Positions 50,181 through 58,980 are shown, counted from the first letter of the stretch. The stretch: DNA of 64,000 bases from DASXUX01 sp036504595 (GCA_036504595.1 DASXUX010000067.1:510414-574413); one strand, 5' to 3'. Notes: generated from the letters alone by a model not told the origin. Made by a program: numbers and translations.

Positions 50181-50219
50181 CTGCAACTGACAGTTGCACC
50201 CTGAGTGGAAAGCAGACTG

Positions 50220-52121
50220 ATGATTAACAAGATTGCTCGTCGCATGATCGTTTGGAGTTTGGGTGCCGTGATTCCCGTGCTGGTTATAGCCGGGGTGATC
50301 ATGACCTGGCGTTCCGGGGAGAAGCTTCGGGCGATCTACTTCGAAAACGTCAAGGGTGACGTCGCTCTGGTGCAGTCGCAGCTTGAGCGTGAGAAGATCA
50401 AGGTTACCAATTATCTGCGATTCCTGGCCAGCAATCCAAGTTTTGAGACAGCGGTGGACCAGGGCGCCAACTATGGCGACAAGGACGTGGGCTCGCGCAT
50501 GCTCAAAGGGATCGCGGCCAACCTGGATGTCGATGCCATCGAGGTTTTTGACAAGAAAGGCAAGAGCGCCCTTCGCATCGGCAAAGGTGATTCGGCGGGG
50601 ACCGTTGGCGCCGAAGTCGCCGAATCGCGCACCGAGTATGAGGTCAGTGACAAAGGTGTTCTCATCGCCGGCCACGCCCCTGTGAGAAACGACGAGGGCC
50701 TGCTCGGTTTCGTGCGCATGGAAGTGCGTCTGGATACGGCGTTTCTCCAGAAACTGGGCAAACAGGGCGGTGCGAACATCGATATTCTGTTCTTGCTCGG
50801 CAATGCCACCGTCGCGTCGAGTATCAATGCAAGAGTGAAAGTGGAACTGGACGCCGCGACACTGCGCCACAGCGCCCGCGATGACGCCAACACACTGGGC
50901 TTCTTTGAGACCAGCGAGGGAACTAAGTTCGCATCCTTCGTGCCGCTCAAGACGCAAGCCAACAATGACAAATCCAGCTCGATGGTGCTCGCTGAGGATG
51001 CCACGACCTACCAAGCCGAGATGCGGGCCAACACCTATGGCTGGATTTTGACACTGTCGGCGGCCACCCTGGTGATTCTGCTCGCGACGTTCTTCATGTC
51101 GCGCAGCATCGCCGTGCCGCTCGAACACGTCGCCACTCGCCTGGAAATCTGTGGCACGCAAGTCGCGAACGCGTCGGAACAGGTGGGCGGCAGCAGTCAG
51201 CAGATGGCGGCTGGCGCCAACGAACAGGCATCTTCTTTGGAAGAGACGTCGGCTTCACTTGAAGAAATGGCCGCGATGACCCGGCAGAACGCCGAAAACG
51301 GTGGACAGGCCAAGACGATGGCGCACGCGGCGCGCGCGTCGGCCGAGCGGGGCCAGGAATCGATGCGGCGCATGGCCGAGGCGGTCAACCTGATCAAGGC
51401 GTCTTCCGACCAGACCGCGAAGATCGTCAAGACCATCGACGAGATCGCGTTCCAGACGAACTTGCTGGCCCTCAACGCCGCCGTCGAGGCGGCTCGGGCC
51501 GGAGACGCCGGCAAGGGCTTCGCGGTCGTGGCCGAAGAGGTTCGCAACCTGGCCCGGCGCAGTGCGGAAGCGGCCAAGAACACGGCCGATCTAATCGAGC
51601 AAGCGCAGAAGAACTCCGAACGGGGCGTGGCGGCCTCGAACGAGGTCGGTGCTGTCCTAAAGCAACTCGTGGAGGCCTCCCAGAACGTAGCCCAGCTCAT
51701 TGGCGAGGTCGCCGCGGCCAGCAACGAACAGGCTCAAGGCATTGACCAGGTCAACACAGCCGTGGCGCAGATGGACAAAGTGACGCAGTCCAATGCCGCC
51801 AGTGCCGAAGAGTCAGCGGCCGCCAGCGAGGAGCTTTCCGCACAGGCCGGCGAGCTGACTGAACTGGTTCGCGTTCTGCTCGACATCGTTCGCGGCGTGA
51901 ACGCGCAGGCCGCCGGCCAACCTGCATTGCGCCCGCACGCGGTTCATGCGATCGGCGGCCCCAGAGCAGAGGCAATGCACGTCGCTCGCCACGAGACTCC
52001 GGCCCGAGCATCGATTGCACAGGGCAACGGCAACAACCGGATCAAGCATTCGAACGCCGGGACGCTGCCCAAACCGGCCGAGATGATCCCCTTGGACGAC
52101 GAAGAGGCGAAGAAATTTTAG
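50220..52121 (+). CDS. methyl-accepting chemotaxis protein
   Basis: A 633-residue transmembrane receptor. Helix 1 spans about 10-30 and helix 2 about 278-297, enclosing a roughly 245-residue periplasmic domain, Cache-like by length and strand pattern. The signalling tip E-I-A-F-Q-T-N-L-L-A-L-N-A-A-V-E-A-A-R-A-G is followed by K-G-F-A-V-V-A-E-E-V-R-N-L-A-R-R-S. Glu/Gln pairs suitable for methylation flank it (E-E-T-S-A-S-L-E-E-M). The ATG at 50220 has GGAAAG upstream; a GTG at 50205 is an alternative. The C-terminal tail is long and lacks an N-W-E-T-F-type CheR tether. It is the only receptor in the window and follows the binding-protein gene by about 40 bases. Confidence 0.93.
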   Translation: MINKIARRMIVWSLGAVIPVLVIAGVIMTWRSGEKLRAIYFENVKGDVALVQSQLEREKIKVTNYLRFLASNPSFETAVDQGANYGDKDVGSRMLKGIAANLDVDAIEVFDKKGKSALRIGKGDSAGTVGAEVAESRTEYEVSDKGVLIAGHAPVRNDEGLLGFVRMEVRLDTAFLQKLGKQGGANIDILFLLGNATVASSINARVKVELDAATLRHSARDDANTLGFFETSEGTKFASFVPLKTQANNDKSSSMVLAEDATTYQAEMRANTYGWILTLSAATLVILLATFFMSRSIAVPLEHVATRLEICGTQVANASEQVGGSSQQMAAGANEQASSLEETSASLEEMAAMTRQNAENGGQAKTMAHAARASAERGQESMRRMAEAVNLIKASSDQTAKIVKTIDEIAFQTNLLALNAAVEAARAGDAGKGFAVVAEEVRNLARRSAEAAKNTADLIEQAQKNSERGVAASNEVGAVLKQLVEASQNVAQLIGEVAAASNEQAQGIDQVNTAVAQMDKVTQSNAASAEESAAASEELSAQAGELTELVRVLLDIVRGVNAQAAGQPALRPHAVHAIGGPRAEAMHVARHETPARASIAQGNGNNRIKHSNAGTLPKPAEMIPLDDEEAKKF

Positions 52122-52177
52122 GAAAAGAGGGGATCTGGGACGCCGTACCCTGCGCCAGCCCTTGGCCGCGAGCGAAC

Positions 52178-52981
52178 ATGGAACAGAAGACTTTTGAGCA
52201 GTTCCGGCGCATCGTGTACGAGCATAGCGGCATTGCGCTGGGCGAGAACAAGCAGGCACTGGTCGCGGCGCGCATCGGCAAACGCATGCGCCAATTGGGC
52301 ATCGGAACGCACGCGGATTACCTGAAGTACGTGACAGCGGACGGACAGCAGGACGAAGTGGTGCACCTGCTGGATGTGATTTCGACGAACGTCACGAGCT
52401 TCTTTCGCGAACCAGCGCATTTCGATTTCGTCCGCGCGGCAGTGTCGCGCTGGCTCGCTCAAGGCCAGCGGCGCTTCCGGTTCTGGTCAACGGCGTGCGC
52501 CACGGGCGAAGAACCATACTCCCTGGCCATGGTTCTCGCCGAGACGATGCGTGGCTATGAGGTGGACTGCAGGATTCTGGCGACGGACATCTCCACCGGC
52601 GCGCTGCGGAAGTGTCGCGCAGGAACCTACCCCGTGGAAAAGCTCGAGCACGTGCCCCAATCCGCCCTGCGGCACTGGTTCAAGCTCTCCCGCGAAGGAG
52701 AACAAACCGTCGCGACGGTCTCGCCGCTTCTGCAAAAGATGATCGTCTTCACACGGCTGAACCTTTCCCAGCCGCCTTTTCCCATGAAGGGGCCGTTCGA
52801 CCTGGTCCTTTGCCGGAACGTCATGATCTACTTCAATAATGCCGGTCGCCGGCGGCTCCTCGACGAGATATACCGTACCGTTCGGACGGACGGTTACCTG
52901 CTCGTGGGGCACGCCGAAAGCCTGACCGGGTTGGTGAGTTCGTTCAAAGCCATTCGGCCGTCGATTTACACCAAGCGTTGA
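52178..52981 (+). CDS. cheR: chemotaxis protein methyltransferase CheR
   Basis: A 267-residue SAM-dependent methyltransferase adding methyl groups to receptor glutamates. The N-terminal helical domain is F-E-Q-F-R-R-I-V-Y-E-H-S-G-I-A-L-G-E-N-K-type. The SAM site is W-S-T-A-C-A-T-G-E-E-P-Y-S-L-A-M (about 109-124), followed by I-L-A-T-D-I-S and L-V-L-C-R-N-V-M-I-Y-F (about 211-221). T-S-F-F-R-E lies near residue 76. No TPR extension, and the beta-subdomain is present. It lies 57 bases after the receptor gene. Confidence 0.95.
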   Translation: MEQKTFEQFRRIVYEHSGIALGENKQALVAARIGKRMRQLGIGTHADYLKYVTADGQQDEVVHLLDVISTNVTSFFREPAHFDFVRAAVSRWLAQGQRRFRFWSTACATGEEPYSLAMVLAETMRGYEVDCRILATDISTGALRKCRAGTYPVEKLEHVPQSALRHWFKLSREGEQTVATVSPLLQKMIVFTRLNLSQPPFPMKGPFDLVLCRNVMIYFNNAGRRRLLDEIYRTVRTDGYLLVGHAESLTGLVSSFKAIRPSIYTKR

Positions 52982-53003
52982 CCGCAAGCTGGCGGGGGAA
53001 TGG

Positions 53004-53528
53004 ATGGACGCAGCCATTAACGGACCCGCCGGGCGATTGCCGTCCACCGTGCCTGTCGGAATCGGCGAACTGTACGTGTCGCGCGAGCCCGGCGATGTTC
53101 TGGCCGCCTACGCGCTGGGCTCCTGTGTCGCTGTGATTCTCTACGACCCCAACATCCGCGCTGGCGGCATGGCGCACATTCAACTGCCCGATCGCCGCGG
53201 CGCCCGGCCGCGCGGCAACGGAGAACCGGCCTGGGCTTACGCCGAGGACGGCGTGCCGGAACTGATCTCACGGTTGTATCTGTTGGGTGCCGTGCGGCAG
53301 CGCTTGCGCGTCTCCCTGGTCGGAGGCGCCCTGGTCGCAGATCCGAACAGGTACTTTCAGATCGGCCGCAAGAACGTATTGGCCGTCAAACGCATACTAT
53401 GGGAACATGGGCTGATTCCCTCGCAACAGGTGGTGGGCGGCGAATCCTGGCGGACGGTCCGGCTGCACGTTGGCAGCGGCCGCATCACGGTCGTGTCTCC
53501 GACTGGGCACGAGGAGCTAATCGCATGA
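53004..53528 (+). CDS. cheD: chemoreceptor glutamine deamidase CheD
   Basis: A 174-residue deamidase converting receptor glutamines to glutamates, and in CheC-containing systems a CheC/CheX partner. The catalytic Cys41 is in A-L-G-S-C-V-A-V, with His58 in G-G-M-A-H-I-Q-L-P. R-L-R-V-S-L-V-G-G-A and the F-Q-I-G-R-K-N motif follow. Its stop overlaps the cheY start (ATGA), indicating translational coupling. CheD together with CheX-like proteins points to an adaptation scheme more like Bacillus or Thermotoga than E. coli. Confidence 0.93.
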   Translation: MDAAINGPAGRLPSTVPVGIGELYVSREPGDVLAAYALGSCVAVILYDPNIRAGGMAHIQLPDRRGARPRGNGEPAWAYAEDGVPELISRLYLLGAVRQRLRVSLVGGALVADPNRYFQIGRKNVLAVKRILWEHGLIPSQQVVGGESWRTVRLHVGSGRITVVSPTGHEELIA

Positions 53529-53908
53529 GCATCGAGGTGTTGATCGTTGACGACTCGGCCACAGCGCGCCGTGTCATCCAGCGAATCATCCAGCTAACCG
53601 AGCCGGACGCGGGCGAATGCTACGAGGCCGGCAACGGCCAGCAGGCGCTGGAAATTCTTAACACCCACTGGATCGATTGCGTCTTCACGGATCTGTACAT
53701 GCCAGAAATGGATGGGCGCGAGCTGTTGCGCCGCATGCGGGAGAACGAACTTTGGCGCAACATTCCGGTTGCCGTGCTGACCAGCGACCGCAACGAGGAA
53801 ACCACGGCCGAACTGCTGCAACTCGGCGCCACGTGCCTCAGCCATAAACCGCTTACGCCGGAATTGGTGCGCGAGCTATTCGAGAGGCTTAAGGAGAAAA
53901 TGCCATGA
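53525..53908 (+). CDS. cheY: response regulator CheY
   Basis: A 127-residue single receiver domain. Acidic pocket V-D-D-S (8-11), phospho-acceptor Asp56 in F-T-D-L-Y-M-P-E-M-D-G, Thr/Ser switch in V-L-T-S-D-R, and Lys in L-S-H-K-P-L. The ATG at 53525 overlaps the cheD stop by four bases, and the stop overlaps the next start likewise. It is the likely CheA output within the operon; its target (motor, pilus or enzyme) is not encoded in the window. Confidence 0.92.
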   Translation: MSIEVLIVDDSATARRVIQRIIQLTEPDAGECYEAGNGQQALEILNTHWIDCVFTDLYMPEMDGRELLRRMRENELWRNIPVAVLTSDRNEETTAELLQLGATCLSHKPLTPELVRELFERLKEKMP

Positions 53909-54369
53909 AGCCGGAACAGGCTGCGTTGCACGCGGCGCTCGAAGACATTTTTCGGAGCTTCGCGTATCTCGAGCTGCAGGCGCGGGACGAGGAGGCAGAT
54001 CGTTCCATCGAGTTCCACGTCTGTGCGGAAGTCAGTTTGGGCGAACCGGAAGAAGGCGCGGTCGCGGTGTTCCTGACGGCAGAAGCCGCGGCGATGGTGT
54101 CCGATCACTTCATTGGCGGGCAATCCACGGATTCAGATCAGGACGACGTGGTCCGCGAACTGGCGAACGTAATTGCCGGCAGCGTGTGTTCGCTGGTGCC
54201 TCAGGCGCCCCGGCGGAAACTGGGCATCCCTCGGCTGGTCCCGAAAGATCAAGTCCAAAGCCAATGGGAGCGAAGTTTGCGGCCGCAGCGTCTGGTGCTG
54301 GCTGACGAAGAGAAAGTGTATGCCGGTGTCGTACTGAACAGCCGCGAAGGGCGGGCAGGGGCAAGCTGA
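53905..54369 (+). CDS. CheX/CheC-family phosphatase-like protein
   Basis: A 154-residue protein with the CheC/CheX/FliY phosphatase signature D-x3-E-x2-N at Asp81, Glu85 and Asn88 (D-V-V-R-E-L-A-N-V-I-A-G). Such proteins dephosphorylate CheY-P. The N-terminal half (L-H-A-A-L-E-D-I-F-R-S-F, V-A-V-F-L-T-A-E-A-A-A-M-V) fits CheX rather than CheC, and only one signature is present. It is translationally coupled to cheY upstream and cheB downstream (TGATG), so the three are made together. Confidence 0.8.
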   Translation: MKPEQAALHAALEDIFRSFAYLELQARDEEADRSIEFHVCAEVSLGEPEEGAVAVFLTAEAAAMVSDHFIGGQSTDSDQDDVVRELANVIAGSVCSLVPQAPRRKLGIPRLVPKDQVQSQWERSLRPQRLVLADEEKVYAGVVLNSREGRAGAS

Positions 54370-55427
54370 TGAAGCCAGAAGTCACGCGCGTTCTTATCGT
54401 CGATGACTCCGCGGTTGTCCGCACGATCCTCAGTGCGGAGCTTTCGCGCGATCCGCAGATCGAAGTCGTCGGCATGGCCCCCGATCCTTATGTCGCACGG
54501 GACATGATCGTGATGTTGAAGCCAGACGTGATCACGCTCGACATCGAAATGCCGCGCATGGATGGCATCACCTTCCTTCGAAAACTCATGCACTATCACC
54601 CGATGCCGGTGGTGGTGGTTTCATCGCTGACCCCAGCCGGCGGAGAACTGGCGCTGGAAGCGCTGGAGGCGGGCGCGGTCGAAGTCGTGTGCAAACCCGG
54701 CGCAGCCTACACGGTCGGCGATCTCTCATTGACTCTGGGCGAGAAGATCAAAGCCGTTCGGCACGCGAATCTCCGCCCCAAGCTCCGTGGTGCCGGCGTC
54801 CCTGCCGGCGCGGAGGCCGGCACCACCCAGCGGCTTTCGCTGGCGCGGACGACGAACAAGGTCGTGGCGATCGGCGCCTCGACGGGTGGAACGCAGGCTC
54901 TGCAGCGGGTTCTAGCCGCCATGCCCGAAGACGCGCCGGGCACGGTCATCGTGCAACACATGCCGGCGCAGTTCACGCGCTCCTTCGCGGTGCGGCTCAA
55001 TGAACTGTGCGACGTCGAGGTCAGGGAGGCTGTAGACGGCGATACGGTCGTACCGGGCAAGGTGCTGATCGCCCCCGGAAACTACCACATGCTTCTGCGT
55101 CGCAGCGGCGCAAACTACTATGTGGAAGTGAAGAGCGGCCCCATGATTGGCCGCCACAGGCCATCGGTGGACGTGTTGTTCAAGTCCGTGGCGCGATACG
55201 CCGGACGGAACGCGGTGGGAGTGATTCTGACGGGGATGGGCAGCGACGGGGCTGAAGGGCTGCTGGAGATGCGCAACGCCGGTGCATACACGATTGCCCA
55301 GGACGAAGCGTCGTGCGTTGTCTTTGGCATGCCGAGGGCCGCGATTGAGCTCGACGCTGCGTGCACGGTGTTGCCGCTCGAAAGCATCGCGGCCGAGACT
55401 GTCCATTCAGCCCAGCAACTTTCGTGA
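54369..55427 (+). CDS. cheB: chemotaxis response regulator protein-glutamate methylesterase CheB
   Basis: A 352-residue methylesterase removing receptor methyl groups when phosphorylated. Receiver domain: V-D-D-S (11-14), phospho-Asp58, Lys109. Esterase domain: Ser171 in G-A-S-T-G-G, His197 in V-Q-H-M-P-A, Asp293 in G-M-G-S-D-G. The interdomain linker (about 138-155) includes G-A-G-V-P-A-G-A-E-A-G-T-T, encoded by the palindrome at 54789-54827, so the element sits exactly where insertion is tolerated. Last gene of the operon, converging on the kinase gene. Confidence 0.95.
   Translation: MKPEVTRVLIVDDSAVVRTILSAELSRDPQIEVVGMAPDPYVARDMIVMLKPDVITLDIEMPRMDGITFLRKLMHYHPMPVVVVSSLTPAGGELALEALEAGAVEVVCKPGAAYTVGDLSLTLGEKIKAVRHANLRPKLRGAGVPAGAEAGTTQRLSLARTTNKVVAIGASTGGTQALQRVLAAMPEDAPGTVIVQHMPAQFTRSFAVRLNELCDVEVREAVDGDTVVPGKVLIAPGNYHMLLRRSGANYYVEVKSGPMIGRHRPSVDVLFKSVARYAGRNAVGVILTGMGSDGAEGLLEMRNAGAYTIAQDEASCVVFGMPRAAIELDAACTVLPLESIAAETVHSAQQLS
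54789..54827. repeat. 39-bp coding palindrome (GGTAGCGCCGGCC family), copy 3
   Basis: GGTGCCGGCGTCCCTGCC... to GGCCGGCACCACC, inverted relative to copy 1. In frame in the CheB linker. Confidence 0.9.
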
Positions 55428-55444
55428 GGCTCCAGAGGCCGACA

Positions 55445-58400
55445 CTACCCTGCTGACGCGGGTGGTGTTGGCGTTCTTGCCGGCGCGGAGGCCGACGCTA
55501 CCCCGAGGATTTGGGCCAGACGCTGCTTGGCCAAGTGCGTGAACATGGCCCGCTCATGCAGGGGCTCCAAACAGAAGCGGAAGTGGTCGCAGGCCAACTG
55601 GGGCTGCCCCGTCAGCCGATGAATTTCGCCGATCAGGAAGCTGGCCTCGGCGAACTTGGTGGTGTTGCGCGCGATGAGGGCGGATGGGAGCAACGAGGCG
55701 GGCTGGCGCACGGCCCAATGATGCGCGGCGCGGCCCCAGAGCGAATCGGTTTCGGCGGCCTTGCGCAGGGACGTTGTCGCATTGGTGGCCTTGCCCCGAT
55801 ACCAGTACGCCAGCGCCTCCAGAATCCGGAAGTAGCCCAGTTGCGCAGGCCGGAGCTGTTGCAGCCGCGATAAGGTCTCGTGCAGTTGGAGCATCGCCTG
55901 CTGGTGCTGGCCGGCCAACAGGCTCAACAGGATTTGCCACTGCCTGGCCCACAGCCCGTCGGGGCTGCCGATTCCCGCCAGACTCACGGCGTCCTTGAGG
56001 CGGTCTTGGGCGCGTTCAGAATCGCCGGCGGCGACGTCGATTTCCGCACGCAGGACGTGCAGGGCCGCGGCGGCCGGATCGGGGCCGAGGAATTTGATCA
56101 GCGAGTCGAGAGCGGGGGTCACCACGGGGAGCGCGGATTCATCCAGGCCGATTTTCGCATAGGCAAACAGAGCTTCCTGAGCCACGAAAACGTTGCCGGC
56201 GTAAGCCTCCAGGAGGCGCGCGGCCTCGCGCCGCGTCTCGACGGAGGAGCGGTGTTCCTGCAACAGATCGAGCAGTTCGCAAGCCACGCGCCCCGATTCT
56301 TCGGGCGCGGCGCGGATGTCGCCGAGCAGTTCGCCGTAACGCGCGATCTTCTCGGCGTGGCGCTCGTTCGGCAGATGTTCGATCATGTTCAGCAGGCCGA
56401 ACCAAAGCTCGCTCCGCACGTCCTGTTCCTGGTGGCGGCGGTAGCCGTTCTTTAGCGCCTCCCAAGCCCAGTCGATGTTGCCGTCGAGCATGCCCAGTTC
56501 GGCAAACCCCAAGGCGCAACAGTGGTCGTACATTGTATTTTCGAGGCGCGTGAACTCTTGGAACGCGTCGTCACTGTCCTTCATCAAAGTCGAGCACAAC
56601 CCGGCTTTGTAGCGTGCGCCCAGGCCTTCTTCGCGGTCGGGATGGCTCCCCGCCAGACGCCGGTAGAACTCCCGTGCTTCCGCATACTTGCCATCGCGGA
56701 ACAGGCGATCGGGCAATGCCATGAAGGACAGGCGCAGTGGCGCGCCGCGTGACTGCATCGAGAACTTCTGCAAGCCGACAAAGCCCTGTGGAACCGCGAT
56801 TTCGAGGGCCCCGCCCGTCTGCGGGAATACCTCGTGGTATTCGATATACTTGCGGTTGCCCAGCCACATGCGCAGGGCTTCCTGTTCCAGCTCGAATTTC
56901 ACCGTATACCATCGGCCGGACTGCAGCCGCAAATCCAGGCGGCGTTGCACGCGCTTGTCGCGGCGCAGCAGTTCGATAAAGGGGCGCTCTCCCACGCCCA
57001 AGCGAAGGCAATAACGCGGATCGGCGGCCTGTTCAGCCTCGACTTCATACAGCCGCAGTTCGACGCTCCACTGTCCGTTTTCGCCCTGTGCCCAGAACTC
57101 GAACTGCCCGCGAAAATCTCCCAATGGCCGTGAGGTACAGTGCATGCGCGTGCCCCGGGTGATGAGCAGGCCTTCGGCGCTGGACGTCACGTTTCCAGCC
57201 AGCACCTGCCACGGCTCCAGGTTTGGGGGCGGGACTGCGGCGGCGGCTGGCGGAGCGGCCGGCACCAGTTGGCGCCAGGCGCTGCGGCCCTCCAGGTACA
57301 AGGTCAGCTCTTCGACCAGCTCGCCGGCATTCTGGTAACGATCTTCGGGTTTGAAGGAAAGCGCGCGACCGATCATCTCGCACAAGACCTTGGGCAGGCG
57401 GGCCGCCTCGGGGCGCGACTGCAGCGGGATGACCTTGCCGGTGATGGTGTTGAGAATCCGTTCTTCACTGGTCTCACCGGGCACCGGAAGGGCGTGCATG
57501 AGCAACTCATAGAGTGTGGCTCCCAGCGAGTAAACGTCGCTGGCTGGGGTGACCGAGCGGCCTTCTCCCTGTTCGGGAGACAGGTATCCCGGGGTGCCCA
57601 GGATCTGCGCCGCATCGGTGATCTTCTGCTTGCTCCGGTCAACGGGGCGGATGGCCTGCAAGCGCCGCAGATACGTGGTTTGGCTGGTTCTCTGCCGTTC
57701 CTGGGACAGGAAGATCTGCTTGGCCACGTCATGGCGCTGGCGGAGTTCGGCGAGTTTGGACGCTTCTTCGCCCAGCTCCGCATCGACGGCCGTCTTGCTG
57801 GCGTCAACGTCCTTGGCCAGGCCCCAATCGAGCACGAGGACTTCACCGAAGTCCGCGGCGATGATGTTGGCTGGCTTGAGGTCGCGATGGACGACATTGT
57901 GCCGGTGCGCGAAGGCCACCGCTTCGCAGGCACGCAGGAACATCGTGAGCAGACGCATCAACGTGTATTGTTCCGTCGCGCGTGGATCGTACTCTTGAAT
58001 GGCGCGCTCGATATTCGCGAGCGTCCTGCCTTTGACGTAGCGCATGGTATAGTAATAACCAAAGCGCTCATCGAAGCCCACTTTGTAGATGGGAACGATG
58101 CCGGCGTGGCCGAGCTTGCCGGTCAGCACGGCTTCGGAGAGAAAACGCGCGGTGTGTTTGGCACGATGGGATTCGGTGGGGCTGGGCAACAACAGCTTCA
58201 AGGCCACTTCTCGATCCATCAGCGCATCGTACGCGAGGTAGACGGCGCCCATACCGCCGGCGCCCAACTGGGAGAGAATAGGGTGGCCGTCGATCGCCAG
58301 CGGTAAGCCTTCTCCAGTGATGGCCAGCCGTGAACTGGAGCTGCTTGAGGGGCGATTGCCGGGCGCTTCGATCAACGTCATCTGGTTCCGCCCACTGCTG

Positions 58401-58513
58401 GACAAGCCAGGAGTGGCAGACAAGGCACTGCCGCACTTGGGGCACGCGGCCGGGACGGGCGGGCCCGCTTTCACCTCATACTGGCATTTGTGACAAATAA
58501 TGTTGTCCGGCAT
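55445..58513 (-). CDS. large Ser/Thr protein kinase with zinc ribbon and long C-terminal repeat region
   Basis: A 1022-residue PknB-type kinase, starting at the second Met after GGGAG. An N-terminal zinc ribbon C-H-K-C ... C-P-K-C-G (about 7-28) precedes the kinase domain (about 70-400): G-A-G-G-M-G loop, Lys106, H-R-D-L-K-P-A-N (209-216) and D-W-G (229-231) instead of D-F-G. An insert of about 70 residues separates D-W-G from G-T-P-G-Y-L-S-P-E-Q. Then a beta-sandwich (about 430-590) and TPR-like helices to the end. The linker after the zinc ribbon and the last 20 residues are translated from repeats. No transmembrane helix. It is downstream of CheY and CheX-domain genes. Confidence 0.88.
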   Translation of the reverse strand: MPDNIICHKCQYEVKAGPPVPAACPKCGSALSATPGLSSSGRNQMTLIEAPGNRPSSSSSSRLAITGEGLPLAIDGHPILSQLGAGGMGAVYLAYDALMDREVALKLLLPSPTESHRAKHTARFLSEAVLTGKLGHAGIVPIYKVGFDERFGYYYTMRYVKGRTLANIERAIQEYDPRATEQYTLMRLLTMFLRACEAVAFAHRHNVVHRDLKPANIIAADFGEVLVLDWGLAKDVDASKTAVDAELGEEASKLAELRQRHDVAKQIFLSQERQRTSQTTYLRRLQAIRPVDRSKQKITDAAQILGTPGYLSPEQGEGRSVTPASDVYSLGATLYELLMHALPVPGETSEERILNTITGKVIPLQSRPEAARLPKVLCEMIGRALSFKPEDRYQNAGELVEELTLYLEGRSAWRQLVPAAPPAAAAVPPPNLEPWQVLAGNVTSSAEGLLITRGTRMHCTSRPLGDFRGQFEFWAQGENGQWSVELRLYEVEAEQAADPRYCLRLGVGERPFIELLRRDKRVQRRLDLRLQSGRWYTVKFELEQEALRMWLGNRKYIEYHEVFPQTGGALEIAVPQGFVGLQKFSMQSRGAPLRLSFMALPDRLFRDGKYAEAREFYRRLAGSHPDREEGLGARYKAGLCSTLMKDSDDAFQEFTRLENTMYDHCCALGFAELGMLDGNIDWAWEALKNGYRRHQEQDVRSELWFGLLNMIEHLPNERHAEKIARYGELLGDIRAAPEESGRVACELLDLLQEHRSSVETRREAARLLEAYAGNVFVAQEALFAYAKIGLDESALPVVTPALDSLIKFLGPDPAAAALHVLRAEIDVAAGDSERAQDRLKDAVSLAGIGSPDGLWARQWQILLSLLAGQHQQAMLQLHETLSRLQQLRPAQLGYFRILEALAYWYRGKATNATTSLRKAAETDSLWGRAAHHWAVRQPASLLPSALIARNTTKFAEASFLIGEIHRLTGQPQLACDHFRFCLEPLHERAMFTHLAKQRLAQILGVASASAPARTPTPPASAG
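55464..55502. repeat. 39-bp coding palindrome (GGTAGCGCCGGCC family), copy 4
   Basis: Same orientation as copy 3, 640 bases away, forming the C-terminal end of the kinase frame (A-S-A-S-A-P-A-R-T-P-T-P-P). Confidence 0.8.
58393..58433. repeat. palindrome (CACTGCTGG family), copy 2
   Basis: CACTGCTGG, ACAAG, CCAGGAGTG, with a flanking GGCACTGCC. In frame in the linker between zinc ribbon and kinase domain. Confidence 0.75.
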
Positions 58514-58575
58514 CTTCGGTGCTCCCAAGCCGGCCTAACTCAGGCCGGGTCCGGCACAGCGTTCTCAACAACCGA

Positions 58576-58980
58576 TCAGGGCTTGGGGGCCTCAGCCGGC
58601 GCTGCTTGCGGAGCCTGCGACACGAGTGTTGCGTCCACTGCAGCCTTGAGGCTATCGAGCCGAAACGGCTTTCGGATCGTCGCGACGACGCCCAGTTCCA
58701 TGGCGCGCGCGGTTTGTTCCGGGCCAGTATCCGAGGAGATGACGACGGCGGGCAGATGCGCCAGAGCGGGACGCCGGCGCATCTCCGCAAGGAAGGCCAA
58801 GCCATCCATGTGCGGCATGTGCAGGTCGAGGAGCACCAGATCGACTTTCTCGCTCTCCAGCTTGGTCAGAGCTTCCAGACCGTCGCCAGCCTCCACCACG
58901 TCCACTATCTGCAACTGTTTGAGCAGTCCCTTGAGCATCATGCGGATGGTCGTCGAATCGTCTACCAGCAGAACTTTCAT
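58576..58980 (-). CDS. CheY-like single-domain response regulator
   Basis: A 134-residue receiver starting at the ATG after GGAGAAACAACG. V-D-D-S-T-T (7-12), phospho-Asp in L-V-L-L-D-L-H-M-P-H-M-D-G (about 52), S-S-D-T switch and R-K-P-F-R for Lys. An Ala/Pro tail follows. It lies 62 bases upstream of the kinase gene and 28 bases downstream of the CheX-domain gene, all one strand, so a three-gene operon. It may be phosphorylated by the neighbouring CheA and report to the Ser/Thr kinase, which is inference. Confidence 0.92.
   Translation of the reverse strand: MKVLLVDDSTTIRMMLKGLLKQLQIVDVVEAGDGLEALTKLESEKVDLVLLDLHMPHMDGLAFLAEMRRRPALAHLPAVVISSDTGPEQTARAMELGVVATIRKPFRLDSLKAAVDATLVSQAPQAAPAEAPKP

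Noticed and set aside
48975..51161. A 728-codon open frame on the minus strand opposite cheW, the binding protein and the receptor.
   Set aside because: It is the mirror of strongly biased GC-rich codons of three well-supported genes, crosses their boundaries and has no recognisable domain. The same applies to minus frames at 25262-26449 and 26957-28186 and at 2412-3404.
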